Origin: Antilocapra americana
Lineage: Eukaryota > Chordata > Mammalia > Artiodactyla > Antilocapridae
Assembly: GCA_007570785.1 (NCBI GenBank)
Contig: ML660210.1
Location: 962,414-1,026,413 of the forward strand
Length of the DNA stretch: 64,000 bases
Reading direction: 5' to 3'
The first letter of the stretch is position 1. Every line of letters begins with the position of its first letter. Made by a program: the position numbers and the translations under genes. Under the pieces are notes generated by a model, which searched no databases, was not told where the DNA came from, and worked only from the letters and a program-made list of their open reading frames with translations. Shown here one piece after another: positions 21,613 through 33,862 of this stretch.

Positions 21613-22255
21613 ATTGACACATAATTTACAGTATTGTGTTAGTTTCAGGTATACAATAAAGAGATTAGATATATGTGTATAGATATTTGAATATAGATAT
21701 TTCTTTTCTAATTATTTTCCATTATATGTTATAGCAAGATACTGAATATAGTTCCATGTGCTATACAGTAGGTCTTTTCTGTTTGGTTGTTTGTTTTTTA
21801 AATAAATGATATCATACTACATATACCATTCTAGAACTTGCCTTTTTGTTGTTTTAGCTGTACCACACAGCCTTGCAAGATCTTAGCTTTCTGGACCAGG
21901 GATTGAACCCATACCCTCTGCATTGGAAGCACAGATTCTTAACCACTGGACCATCAAGGAAGTCCCTATTTATCTATTTTATTTAGTGTAGTGTGTATCT
22001 GTCCATCTGAAACTCCTAATTTATACCCCTGCCTGAGCTATCCCCTTTGACAACCATAAATTTTTTTTCTGTGTCTGAGTCTATTTTTGTTTGTAAGCAA
22101 ATTCATTTGCGTCATTATTTTAGATTCCACTCATAAGTGATATCATATAATATTCAACAATATCACATCATATGTCTGATATAATATGATAATCTCTAGG
22201 TCCACCCTTGTTGCTGCAAATGGCTTTATTTCATTCTTTTGCAGCTAAAATGTTA
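21613..22255 (-). mobile_element. Older artiodactyl L1, antisense 3' end, CHR SINE nested
   Basis: Antisense L1 3' UTR and the very end of ORF2: 'gttagtttcaggtatacaat', 'gaatatagttccatgtgcta', then after the nested SINE 'gtagtgtgtatctgtcc', 'gatatcatataatattcaa', and 'gataatctctaggtccaccc'. Decay is much stronger than in the young L1 beside it. Truncated near 22255. Confidence 0.8.
21842..21966 (-). mobile_element. CHR-type tRNA SINE nested in old L1
   Basis: Antisense, ~125 bp and nearly full length: 'cttgcaagatcttagctttc', antisense B box 'cagggattgaacccatacc', head end 'aaccactggaccatcaagg' and 'aagtccc'. It splits the old L1 3' UTR, so it inserted later than that L1. Confidence 0.88.
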
Positions 22256-22917
22256 CTCATTTATATATATAATTAGAGACTCTTTGAGCTATAAAATATT
22301 TCAATAATTTATATTATTTTAAATATTAAAAATACATTTTATGTTTCATTAAGGAAGAGAGTAAACCAACAGACATAATCTTTGCTATGTCTATTATATA
22401 TTACACCTGAGCATAGTGCGATCTGAGAAGCTTCCTGAATCTTAGAGCAATGAATTGAGCCCTCCACTATCGTATGGCAAACCAAGTAGAAGGTATGAAG
22501 TTATCTGGGAATAAAATACTGATCATCTCTCACCTTCAAAAGGTGATGGCAACTCTATAAGTTACCTTGTGTTAAAGGGATCTGAGACGTTAAAACAGTC
22601 TAACAAAATCAAAACAGCACTTCCAGTTCTAAACATTTTGTCTGTCTCTGTACTCTTCAGAGGTACTGCCGTAACCACCGTGGTCCATGGGTGATTTTGT
22701 CCTCGGGGTTTTACGTCACTGCTAATTAGCTTGAACTAGTTTTCAAATAGTCTCTTCCAGCTTAAATATAAAAAAAAACTAGCTTATTCTCTATATTTGG
22801 AATAAAATTTCCAATGACAGTTACAAATTCAGAAACATTCTGAATGACAGATTCAAATAGTTTAGTATTTGAATGACACACATATATAAAGATATATGTA
22901 AAATATGTCTGAAAATG

Positions 22918-22952
<35 letters not shown>

Positions 22953-23121
22953 AGATACTATTACATACACACAAATATCACTATCTTCTTTCCCAGACAC
23001 ACAAGCTATGCCTTTTATTATATTTATATTTTCTATGGGTTAATCTTACAAGTTTAACAATGATGATAACCCTCTAGGTCTTGATCCAGCCAGTTTAGAC
23101 TTTATACATTTGGTAATTAAT
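22256..23121. other. AT-rich unique DNA with a TA/CA microsatellite
   Basis: About 870 bp without recognised gene. (TA)n followed by (CA)n lies at about 22918-22950. A small less AT-rich patch at 22650-22730 is unexplained. Confidence 0.5.
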
Positions 23122-23321
23122 AATCACTTATTCATGTCCAACTCTGTGACCCCATAGATAGACTGTCCACCAGACTCCTCTGTCCATGGAATTCTCCAGG
23201 CAAGAACACTGGAGTCAGTAGCTATTCCCTTCTCCAGGGGATCTACCGAACCCAGGGATTGGAGGTGGGCCTCTCACATTGCAGGCAGATTCTTTACCAT
23301 TTTAGCTACCAGCGAAGCCCA
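23122..23321 (-). mobile_element. Bov-tA SINE, full length
   Basis: Antisense, ~200 bp: 'ttcatgtccaactctgtgac', 'ctccaggcaagaacactgga', 'acccagggattggaggtggg' (B box decayed) and 'accagcgaagccca' at the head end. Confidence 0.9.
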
Positions 23322-25803
23322 ATCCAAGATTAAGAAGTTAAATTTCTATTACTTTTTCTATCCCCCTTTCCCCATATTTTTCTGTGTTAGAATGTGACAT
23401 AATTTCCCCTATGTGGATTTTTTTTTAGTCCAATCTCTTATCTAGATCTTAATTAACTGAAGAATTGCATTTAAATAGAGAAACATTATGATATATGTTT
23501 TCCAAGCTTTGTCCTTTAAAGTCATCACATTTTATTTGTTTAAACAACTTGGACACGAACAACAAGTGTATCTGAAACCAGGGTTTGAACGAAACATAGT
23601 TTGAGGTGGGCACTCATGTAAATGGAATACATGAATTCATTATTTCTTATATCAAAATTGTTTCTCTACTTATACCAGTATTAATCTTCCCTTAGATTTG
23701 TGCAATTGCTTTGTGATGGGATTGGGAAGAAAGGAAGATGGCATAGACTGGCAACAAGGTTGAACTATTTACAGGTCTTGTTGAAATGCAGACTTAAGAG
23801 CAGCATGTCAGAGTTTTCAGCAAAAAAAAAATTTGACTTGCCATCACACTTATGGTAAAGAGACCTATAGTTTTAAAAGTATTGCATTTGAAAATGTGTT
23901 TTCCATGATCATAGCTAATAGACAGTGGAATATAAATCCTGGCTAAGGAACTAAGCCATTTTAATGGACCTAGTGACAATGTCTGCTTCCTACAACTTTA
24001 AACTAAGAAATGAGAAAGATAATTTTTCAACAAATACATCTGCACTTTAATAACATCATTTCTAAAATGCATCCTTGATTGTTGTTTATTTTCATTTTTT
24101 AGGAAATTGTTTATTCTTTATAATCCTTAGCAAGATTACATTTTCTTAAATCAAAATATTAAATCTCCTATTAATAATTTCCTACTGTAAAATGTTGAAT
24201 AATGAATTGAATCTTTAATATCATCATAGGTTTTCACTATAAATGTTAAATTCACATATATATATAATGAAAAAATTTAATAGGAATTGAGTATTCATAA
24301 TGAATCACACTAAAATCAATATAGTCTTGTGTAATTTTAAATTATACCCTATCATATTCATTTTACTTTGTGCTTTGATGATATAAACTCCCTAGTGATT
24401 TTTAAAATTCTAAACATTAAGAGACGTTTTTGTAGTATAATTAGGCATGAAATTTTTAGTACACATTTAAGCCATTTATAAATGTTTATAAAAATGCACC
24501 TTTCCATTTCTGATGTTATTGTGTTTTACCTGCTTGAAAGCAAAGAGTACACATTTTTTAAGTTTTCAAACTGAAAGTGTAGACCCTAGTGGATGGCCAA
24601 TGATGTTTATGAATGAATAAACATTTCTCAAACCTCAATGTAAACAGAGCTCCTGTTTTCCAGAAATGTAAAATGCTCTCAAGTATAATTTTGCATGGAT
24701 GTGTTAAAACAATATGAGCATTATACAAAATTATTTATAACATATTAAACAAAAATAATGCTTTTGATTAGATTAATAGGGAGGAAAACAAATCACAATG
24801 ATAAACCTCACTGTGCTTTAAAATACAAATATTTGCTGGAAAGCAGATGTTCTCAGATTAGTGGCACCAAAGGAGCCTCTTAGAGAAAATTATTTTAGAG
24901 ACCTGGGTAACTAGAATTATTGGAGTGAAATTATTAAGAGACTGCTCAGTGAGAGAACTCTTCTCTGACATATTTCAAATAACTAGAAAGAAGAAACAAG
25001 TATTTCAAAGTACATTTTCTTCTAAGAAATTCAAGATGCATTTTTTCTAAGAATGGGTTAGTTACTTCATTTTTGCATGAGAAAAAAATTAATTTTCCTT
25101 TAATAACAGAATCACTGAACAGCAATGCCTAAAGATAATAACCAGCATTTCAAATCTTTTTAATGTCCCTAGGCAGATGGCTACTAACAAGCAAATGGAA
25201 CTTTGTAATTAATAAGCATATCGATCTGGTCAAACTGTATTTTTAATAAAGTCCCTCTTTCATTTACTCACATTTTTTAACCCCTAATCCTTAATAAATA
25301 TGCTACTTACTAAAATGAAATAAATAGAGAGATATACAGTATGGTGGTAAAACAGACACATATAAATAATTATACAAATAAATGCAAAATAAATATCAGA
25401 ATAATGTGACAGATGACAGTAATAAGCCATAACAAAAATGTAACTACATGAACAATAAAATATTATATGATTTACTTAGTCAAAGGTGACAGAACTATCC
25501 TTGTAAAACCTGATAGCATAGTATGTTTTATTTCTTAAATATGGAAATAGCTATGTTCATTTTCCTATTAATTAGTTGATTATTCACCACTCCAAGCACA
25601 TCTGAGAATCAAAGATGATTTGAAATACACACAGTGCGTCAAGTATCACACTAGAGGTAACTTCACTGCTGGAGTTCAGACATGTGAGTACTCATTGCAA
25701 ACTACTGTCTTGGTAGAAACCTATCTTCATGAAACAAATTTGATCACCAAAAAAGCATTTTGCATTTTTCAAAATAATAATGATTTTAAAGGCAACGTCA
25801 TTG
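23322..25803. other. 2.5 kb of AT-rich DNA without recognised features
   Basis: The longest stretch in the window with no repeat I can name. Small frames at 23794-23979 (minus) and 25620-25865 (plus) have no recognisable domains. The second begins in unique DNA and its 3' end runs into the LTR that follows, so it is not one coherent reading unit. Confidence 0.5.
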
Positions 25804-26282
25804 TGTTGGGGCCAGTTCGAAGAAAGCAGGAAAGACTCCACCTTGAAGCCTGCCATTCATCTTAAAGTCAGGATGTGAACTGGGCTTGAGCTTTGCCCAA
25901 GAGTGAGGAAACCATTGCTAGGGAAAACCAGGTCTCCTGGAGACTTCCCTCCCTATAGATGGCAAAGGGAGATTGGTCAGGCAGCCCCTGTTATATTAAC
26001 TATGGAGACATCCCACCTTGATGTGTAATCATTGTACCTTTCCCTTTAACCTTAATGGTTTGTTCTCCTAACACCTACTTGTTATAAAACTCAATCATAT
26101 ACAACAAAGAAGTTGTGAACAGGTAACTAGTCATATAGTCGGGGATTTAAAACTGAGTCTCTCAGAAACATCAGGGTCCTTGTTGGAAACTGATTCACCT
26201 TGGACCCACTGGTGTAATAAACTGTACTCTGCTGTCTTGAGTGTCTTCCAAGATGTGTTTTGAGACTCTGGATTCCACAACA
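25804..26282 (+). mobile_element. Solo endogenous-retrovirus LTR
   Basis: A ~479-bp block that starts TGTTGGGGCC and ends CCACAACA, so the termini are the inverted TG..CA expected of an LTR. Inside are a TATA-like 'gttataaaactcaatc' (about 26087) and a polyadenylation signal 'gtaataaactg' near 26216. Flanking tetranucleotides attg and attc differ by one base, which would suit a 4-bp class I target duplication. No internal retroviral genes adjoin, so a solo LTR formed by recombination is the simplest reading. Confidence 0.65.
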
Positions 26283-27426
26283 ATTCAAATTTGTCTTCAG
26301 GACAAATCTTTAAAAGTATTCACAGGCCTTCTGGGAGGCAGTGGATTATGAGAAATAGAAAGAAATACTCTAATGATGACTAGTGAAACACCTCAGACTA
26401 ATTGACATTTATCACCCCATGTCATACAAACTAAGGGGAGAAAAGGATGCCATGATTTCTGTTATCTCTGAAAAATTTAACTATGATGTAAATACAGAAA
26501 CCATCTATCAAACATTTAAAATGCTTCAAACTTATATACTACCTCTTCATCCCTTTTCCAAATCTCATCTTCTCCTGGATGTCCCAGAAAACTGAGTGTC
26601 CCACTGTTCACTCAATTAGAGCAACTCAAAACTTGAGCTTCATGCTTTTCTTTTCTTTTTTTGGTCAAATATTGATTAAGTCACTGGTTAAGTTTCTATG
26701 TACTAATACTACTCCAAATATCCTATTATACTTTTAAAAATATTCTATTTGAATCCTGAAATTTTCACCAAGCTCAGTACTTTCCAAACTATCTAGGATC
26801 AGTCACTTCCTTCCCACTCACCCCCCCACCGCTTGCACAATTCAATGTGGAAAAATAATTTTGCAAAATGAAACATATAAAGTACTAGAAAAATATAAGC
26901 AATGAAGACATATAAAATGCAAATTCTATTTTTATTAGATGCAAGAGAGAAAATCACATTACAATAAATATATTCAGGATAAATATGATAAGAACAAAGT
27001 ATAAACATTTTATACTTTGTTTATGGAAAATACACAAGGGGATTAATGTAGGTAATTGCTTTTACAATTGATATGTTTTTCCTCCTGCAGTCATAAATGA
27101 AGAGAACAGTGATTCCTCATAGTAAATACCTACATGCAAACATTAAACAAGCCCATTTGTCATATTAAAACTCAAAGATATACACCGTATTCATCCAGTG
27201 TGTGCATATAGTTTGACAACTCTAACTCAAAAATGTATAAAGCCTTGCTAGTTAAGTTCTATGTTAGGTTGAAGCCATTATTCCTGGAAAAAGATGCCTA
27301 TTCATCTGCTAGCTATGTTTTAGTTTAGCAACTCATATTATAGCAATCAGTCTCACAGAAATGTATTGATGAATCATGAAAGTGGCTTTAAAGCACCGTC
27401 AGTGAGCTTCTGATATTCATTTTTAA
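26283..27426. other. Unique AT-rich segment
   Basis: About 1.1 kb. Frames at 26383-26595 (plus) and 26799-27008 (minus) are unrecognised and low in complexity. A C-rich run occurs at 26821-26829. Confidence 0.45.
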
Positions 27427-27642
27427 TGCTGTATGCAAAGAGTCATGTCTGACTCATTGTGACCCCATGGGCTGTAGCCTGCCAGGCTCCTCTGCCCATT
27501 GGATTTTCCAGGCAAGAATACTAGAATGGGTTGTCATTTCCTTCTCTAGGAGTTTTTCCCCACCCAGGGAGTGAATCTATTTCTTCTGCATCTCCTGCAT
27601 TGGCAGGCAGATTCCTTACCACTAGCACCACCTGGGAAGCCT
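27427..27642 (-). mobile_element. Bov-tA SINE, full length
   Basis: Antisense, ~216 bp: 'gactcattgtgaccccatgg', 'caggcaagaatactagaatg', head end 'accacctgggaagcc'. Flanked by atttttaa at 27419-27426 and 27643-27650, a perfect 8-bp direct repeat that fits a target-site duplication. Confidence 0.93.
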
Positions 27643-27987
27643 ATTTTTAACTTTAATACAACACTTTAAGAAAGTGTTATATTTTCATAGTTCATCTTTA
27701 AAATTTTATCCAGCTTCAATTATGTTTCTTACATGACTATAACTGAAGTATCTTTCTCTAGAAGAAGTAAACACTAGTTCATATGTTTTTGAGTTATACT
27801 TACTGAACTGAGCTTTAACTATTATAAATTAAAACGTGGTTCTATTTCTAATAACTAGCAAGAATATCTGGGCACATGCAACTGTCAAATACCAATAGAA
27901 GTTTCCAAATGGTTACTCTCAGTTTCCATGCTTATGTTGTTAAAAAAAAAAATCATTTGTGGACTAGCAATAACCCATGACCTATGG
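27643..27987. other. Unique segment before BovB
   Basis: About 345 bp with nothing recognised. Confidence 0.45.
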
Positions 27988-29336
27988 GTCAAACCTCATC
28001 TCAATTCCCAAGAAGGGTAGTATTAAGAATGTGCTAAGCATTGGACAATTGCACTCATTTCCCATGCTTGTAAGGTAATGCATAAAATCTTGCACGCTAG
28101 GTTTCAACACTGTGTGAATGAAAAATTTCTAGATGTCCAAGCTGGATTTAGAAAATGAAGAAGAATCAGAGATCAAAATGACAACACTCACTGGATCATA
28201 GAGAAAGCTAAGGAATCTCCATCCCCTCCCCCCCCAAAAAAACTACCTCTGTTTCATTGACTACCAGAAAGGCTTTGACTGTGTGGGTCATAACAAACCA
28301 TGGAAAGCTCTTGAAAAAATGGGAATACCAGACCATCTTGCCTGTCTCCTGAGAAATATGTATGTGGGTCAAGAAGCAAGAATCAGAACTCTGTATGGAA
28401 CAACTGATTGATTCAAGATTGAGAAAGAAGTATGACAGGGCTGTCTTCTGTCATCCTGTTTGTTCAGTCTATATACTGAGCACACCATGAAAATACCTGG
28501 CTAGATGAGTTACAAGCTGGAATCAAGATAGGTGGGAGAAACATCAATAACCTCAGATGTGAGGGTGATACCACTCTAATGGCAAAATTGAAGAGGAACT
28601 AAAGAGCCTCTTGATGAGGTGGAAGGAGGAGAGTGGAAGAGCCACCTTAAAACTAAGTATTATAAAACCTAAGATCATCGCATCCGGCCACATTACATCT
28701 TGGCAAATAGAGGGGGAAAATGTGGAAGTAGTGACAGATTTCCTCCTAGGCTCTAAAATCACTACAGATGGTGCCTGCAGCCAAGAAATCAGAAGGCATT
28801 TGCTTCTTGTCAGGAAAGCTATGACAAACCTAGACACTGTGCTGAAAAGTAGAGACATTACTCTGCCAACAAAGGTTCATATAGTCAAGGTTATGGTCTT
28901 CCCTGTGATCAAGCACGATTGTGAGAGCTGGACCATAAAGAAGGAGGAGCAATGAAGAATTGATGCCTCTGAACTATGGTGCTGAGAATACTCCTGAGAG
29001 TCCCTTGGACAGCAAGGAGATCAAACCAGTCAAGCTTAAGGGAAATCAACCCTGAATACTCGTTGAAAGGACTGCTGCTGAAATTGAAACTCCAATATTT
29101 TGGTCATCTGATGCAAATGACTGATTCATTGGAGAAGTCCCTGATGCTGGGAAAGATTGAGGACTGAAGGAGAAGAGGATGTAAGAGGATGAGATGCCCG
29201 GATGGAATCACCAATGCAATGAATATGAACTTAGGCGAATTTAGGGAGATGGTGAAGGACAGAGAGGCCTGACAGTGCTGCAGTCCATGGGGTTGCAAAG
29301 AGACGGACACTACTGGGCGCTGAACAACAACAACAA
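27988..29336 (+). mobile_element. BovB LINE 3' half, old, sense
   Basis: Sense BovB starting in the RT fingers region and running to its 3' end, which here finishes 'gctgaacaacaacaacaaa'. The copy is strongly diverged. The RT catalytic region reads 'cctcagatgtgagggtgat' where YADD should be, so the catalytic aspartates are lost. Open remnants at 28611-28955 and 28976-29167 carry the ITSWQIEGENVE and [20 protein letters not shown] blocks. It faces the next BovB tail to tail across 182 bp, making a potential large inverted repeat. Confidence 0.9.
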
Positions 29337-29518
29337 ATGACTCATGAACCACACTTTGAAGAGCACTGACCCAGAACCAGAATAACTCAGCTTTAGTTTT
29401 TTTGAGTTTTTCTGGTTTCTTCACTGTACAAATTTGAATGATCAGGTGATTAGAATATTCATTCTGTTAGTTTCCTCTTCACTTGCCACTGAAATCCTTC
29501 AGTGATTCTGTAGAGAAT

Positions 29519-31204
29519 TTGTTGTTGCTCAGTTGCATCCAACTGTTTACAACCCCATGAACTGCAGCACAGCAGGCTTCCCTGTCTTCACTATTTCCCT
29601 AAATTGCTCAAAGTCATGTCCACTGAGTCAGTGAGGCCATACAATCATCTCATGCACTGTCGCTCCCTTCTCCTCTTGCCCTCAGTTTTTCCCAGCATCA
29701 GGATCTTTCCCAATGAGTTGGCTCTTCCCATCAGATGACCAAAGTATTGGAGCTTCAGCTTCAGCATCAGTATTCCAATGAATATTCAGGCTTGATTTTA
29801 TTTAGAATTGACTGGTTTGATCTTGCTGTCCAAGGGACTCTCAAGAGTCTTCTCCAGTACCACAGTTTGAAAGCATCAATTCTTCTGCATTCAGCCTTCT
29901 CTATGGTCCAGCTCGCATGTCCGTACACAACTACTGGGTAAACAATGGCCTTGACTAGATGAACCTTGGTTGGCAATGTGATGTTTCTGCTTTTTATATC
30001 CTGAATAGCTTTACTTCCAAGGAGCAAGCATCTTTTAATTTTGTGGCTGCACCCACTGTCCACAGTGATTTTGGAGCCCAAGAAAATAAAATCTGTCACT
30101 GTTTCCACTTTTTCCTCATCTATTTTTCATGAAGTGATGGGACCAGATACCATGATCTTCATTTTTTGAATGTTGAGTTTTAAGTCAGTTTTTTTCACCA
30201 TCCTCTTTCACCTTCATCAAGAGGCTCTTTAATTCCTCTTTGCTCTCTGCCATTAAAATGGCATCAATCTGCATATCTGTGGTTGCTGATTTTTCTCCCA
30301 GCAATCTTGATTCCATCTTGTGATTCATCTGTATATAAGCTAAATAAACAGGGTGACAATGTACAGCCTTGACATCCTTCTTTACCAATTTTGAATGAGT
30401 TCATTGTCCCATGTCCAATTCTAATTTGCTTCTTGTCCTGCATACAGGTTTCTCAGGAGGCAGGAAAGGTGGTCTGGTATTCCCATAACTTTAAGAACTT
30501 TCCACAGTCTATTGTGATCCACATAGTCAGAGGCTTTAGAGTAGTTAATAAAGCAGAGGATTTTCTGGAATTCCCTTGTTTTTTCTGTGTTCCATGTTGG
30601 CAATTTGATATCTGGTCCCTGTGCCTTTCTTAAATCCAGCTTGGACATCTGGATGTTCTCAGTTCGCATACTGTTGAAGCCTAGCTTGGAGAATTTTAAG
30701 CATTACTTTGCTAGCCTGTGAAATGAGTGCAATTGTGTAGCAGTTTGAATAGTCTTTGGCATTCCATTTCTTTGGAATTGGAATAAAAACTGAAATTTTC
30801 CAGTCTTGTGACCACTGATAAGTTTTCCAAATTTGCTGGCATTTTGAGTGCACCACTTTCACAGCATCATCTTTTAGGATCTGAAATAGCTCAACTGGAA
30901 TTCCATCACCTCCACTAACTTTGCTCAGAGTAATGCTTCCTAAGGCCCATTTGATTTTGCATTCAAGGTTGTTTGGCTCTAGGAGAGTGATCACACCTTC
31001 ATGGTTATCTGCGTCATAAAGATATTTTGAATATAGTTCTCTGTGTATTCTTGCCACTTCTTCTTAATATCTTCTGCTTTGTCCATGTCATTTCTGTCCT
31101 TTATTATGCCTATCTTCACATGAAATCTTTCCTTGGTGTCTCTAATTTTCTTGAAGAGATCTCTAGTCTCTCTCATTTTCCTCTATTTCTTTGCATTGAT
31201 CACT
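29519..31204 (-). mobile_element. BovB LINE 3' half, old, antisense
   Basis: Antisense BovB beginning at the low end with 'gttgttgctcagttgcatcc' and ending, 5'-truncated, in 'ctttgcattgatcac'. Broken minus-strand frames carry thumb (29767-30108), palm (30421-30669, with FINYSKASDYVDH) and fingers (30659-31057, with KVSGGDGIPVELFQILKDDA) pieces. At the catalytic site an extra base in 'atatgcagattgatgcc' shifts the frame through the YADD codons. It shares the 3' region with 27988-29336 in opposite orientation. Confidence 0.92.
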
Positions 31205-31767
31205 TTCATAAATTTAACTATACAATGATTGTTCTTTACTAATTTCCCCCGTTCAATAATAAGCAAATGTTATATTTCATTGCATATATTTAGTATATAT
31301 TATAAAAATATGTATTTATATATTCTTATCATGTATATGTACATATATATACACACATAGACTAAGAACCATTAATTAATTGAATCAACTGATAGAAAGC
31401 TAAACTCAGGAAGATCAGTTTCTTCTCTAACAGTGTCCTCCATTTCCTCTCTCTTTCAACATGTAAATCAGGCAGTATTATATGTAAGTCACCTTCTAGA
31501 TTGAAGTATCTATTGTTTTAGCCAGAGGATGTTCAATATTTTTGGCACAAGCATCCTTTCACTTCTACAGATGGTTCCACACTGAAGTTAATCTTTGTTC
31601 CAGTCTCAGAGTCAATCATTATAGTAAACAAACTGGTAACATGTATAAAATATTTTATTATTTAATAATATTTGCATTAGATTCATTCAAAGTGTATTTG
31701 TAGTCATCAAAGATGCTGAGGCCCTTGAAACGATGGATAGACATCTCCATAATCTCTAGTGACAGGA
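31205..31767. other. AT-rich segment
   Basis: About 560 bp. Runs of TA and CA words occur at 31280-31362, otherwise nothing recognised. Confidence 0.5.
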
Positions 31768-31945
31768 TGAGACAGCATTTACTGAGAAGCTGTCCTGGTG
31801 CACCCCACTACCTTAGTGACACATCACAGTAGCCCTGAAAAATAGACAGGATTTTCCCAGTTTTAGAGATTAAGAAGTGTGGATTAAAAGATATTAAAGA
31901 GTCTCCCTTTGGTAAGCAATCACACACAAATAGCATTGCTGAGGC
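31768..31945 (+). mobile_element. Probable MIR SINE
   Basis: The order of words resembles a sense MIR core: 'gcatttactgagaagctgtc', 'acatcacagtagccctgaaa', 'ttttcccagttttagagatt', and 'agattaagaagtgtgg'. Highly diverged, as expected for a pan-mammalian SINE. Confidence 0.45.
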
Positions 31946-33680
31946 ATTTATGCAGCTGTACTTTTGAGTTTGCCATTGTATCAGCTTGATTGTTTCAAGT
32001 TGTTTTAAACTGACTGGAATATTACTCAAAATAAGTTCTCAGCAGGAATAAGAATGTCCTTGACACATCAGCTGTCTTTCAGCTGCATACAATGGTATTT
32101 AAATGAACTCTTGCAAGAAAGTTCAATGAAAAGCACAGGAAGAAATTTTCTTTCTCTTTTTCTCTTTCATACAACTTCAGATTTAAATATTTTATTCTTG
32201 AAAGAAGTGTGGTAAAGTATTTTAATAAATATGCCACTGATTTTATGGTAAGCTGTATGCTTCTTATGTTCTTCATGTTCTGGTATGCTTATGACCTGTT
32301 CTTATTTCAGCCTTCAGACATAAGCCATGATTCTTAAAGTAATAATTGTTAAAAACTGGCCTCAAGTTATAATAAAATAGGAACAGCAAAACACTCTGCC
32401 CTTGATCTTTCAGAAAAGTTAAAAAGCTTTGAGAATAAATCTGAATGCTAGCATCAAAGGGATACCATTTCGATAAAAAAAATTATACCAGTGTGCTTAA
32501 TCTAGTATTAAGATAGTCTTGATTTCCTCTTTAGATATAATGTTTCTCATTATCAGTAATTAAAACAAATTTTGGGATGTAGCTCTTGTTAAACAAGATA
32601 AATGCTGCATGAAAAGTGGTGTGACCTTTTCATTCCTGATTTGTCAGGACATTTCTCCAGAGAAATTTATTCATTTCCAAAGCTTTCTATGTCTTCAAAG
32701 AACTCAGTAAGGTATGTTTCTGGTGTGAATGCAAATTTTTACATTCAAAGAGGGGATTTATAATTTACTATAGACAGCAAGATTTTGCAGTGTGAATTAA
32801 ACAATAAAACAGAATTTTTATTGTAGAAAGACAAATCATACTCACTTGAGAAGAATTTTAAAGGCAGGAAGAATTTTATGTGTGGTAAAAATTTGGGATT
32901 ATATCTCACTATATATGCTCAGAATATGTATGTATCAATATTTCAGAATTCATCTGATACAAAATGTCCTAGTAGAATATTCACATTGGACCAATATTAG
33001 ATAATTTTCCACAGCATGGGATGGGAAAAGTGTGTTTGAAATTCATCATTATATTCCTAGGAATAACTGCTTAATATTGGGGTCCCTGCTTAAACCTCAG
33101 ACAAACAGAGGTAGCTATTGTGCCAGCAGTATATTCAGGCCTTTCTCCTAATTCTTTTCTTTAAGTCATTGTCACCTAATTCATGATGATCATTTAGAAA
33201 AACAATGTTGAAAATGGAGTGAATTACCTTAATCAGAAATAGCTTATAGGATTATAAATGAAAGTGAGTATAATACACAGGATGTGATTTCAATTCAAGT
33301 GAATCTTGTAGAAATTATGTAATGATATTCTTAAATGGGAGGAAACATGGCCGGGAAGAAGAATAAACTTTAGCATCCTCTGCTTATTCCTATACACTAC
33401 TTTCTTGATATAATTTGGCAAAACAGAAAAGTAACACTGTAAGCAAAAACAATAATAAGAACTCAGTTCCTAGAACCTCATAAAAGTCTTTCAAATCAAG
33501 GTATCATATATATAAAGACAGCAATCACTGAATACATTTGAAAAGGTGTGAGGTTCAACTTCTTTCCCTTGCCACTGATTTCAGTCACAAGAACTTCTGT
33601 TCTCCAAGCAACAGGATGTGGTGGGCTAGTACCACACTTAGTCTCCAAGCATGCCCTGAGCTTTGAATTTCTGACACACC
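31946..33680. other. 1.7 kb unique AT-rich DNA
   Basis: No recognised gene or repeat. Short frames in the region are unsupported. A slightly GC-richer patch at 33600-33680 precedes the large BovB. Confidence 0.5.
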
Positions 33681-33862
33681 AGAGAGATGCATTTAGTTCA
33701 GTTCCGTCATGATGTTGTGTCCAACTCTTTGCTACCGCAAGGACTGCAGCACATCAGGCTTCCCTGTCCATCACCAACTCCTGAAGCTTGCTCAAACTCA
33801 TGTCCATTGAGTCAGTGATTTCATGAAACCATCTCATCCTCTGTCCACCCCTTCTCCAGCTT

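Noticed and set aside
27988..31204. Considered as one inverted BovB
   Set aside because: The two copies overlap over the same 3' region and each has its own 3' end, which one insertion cannot produce.
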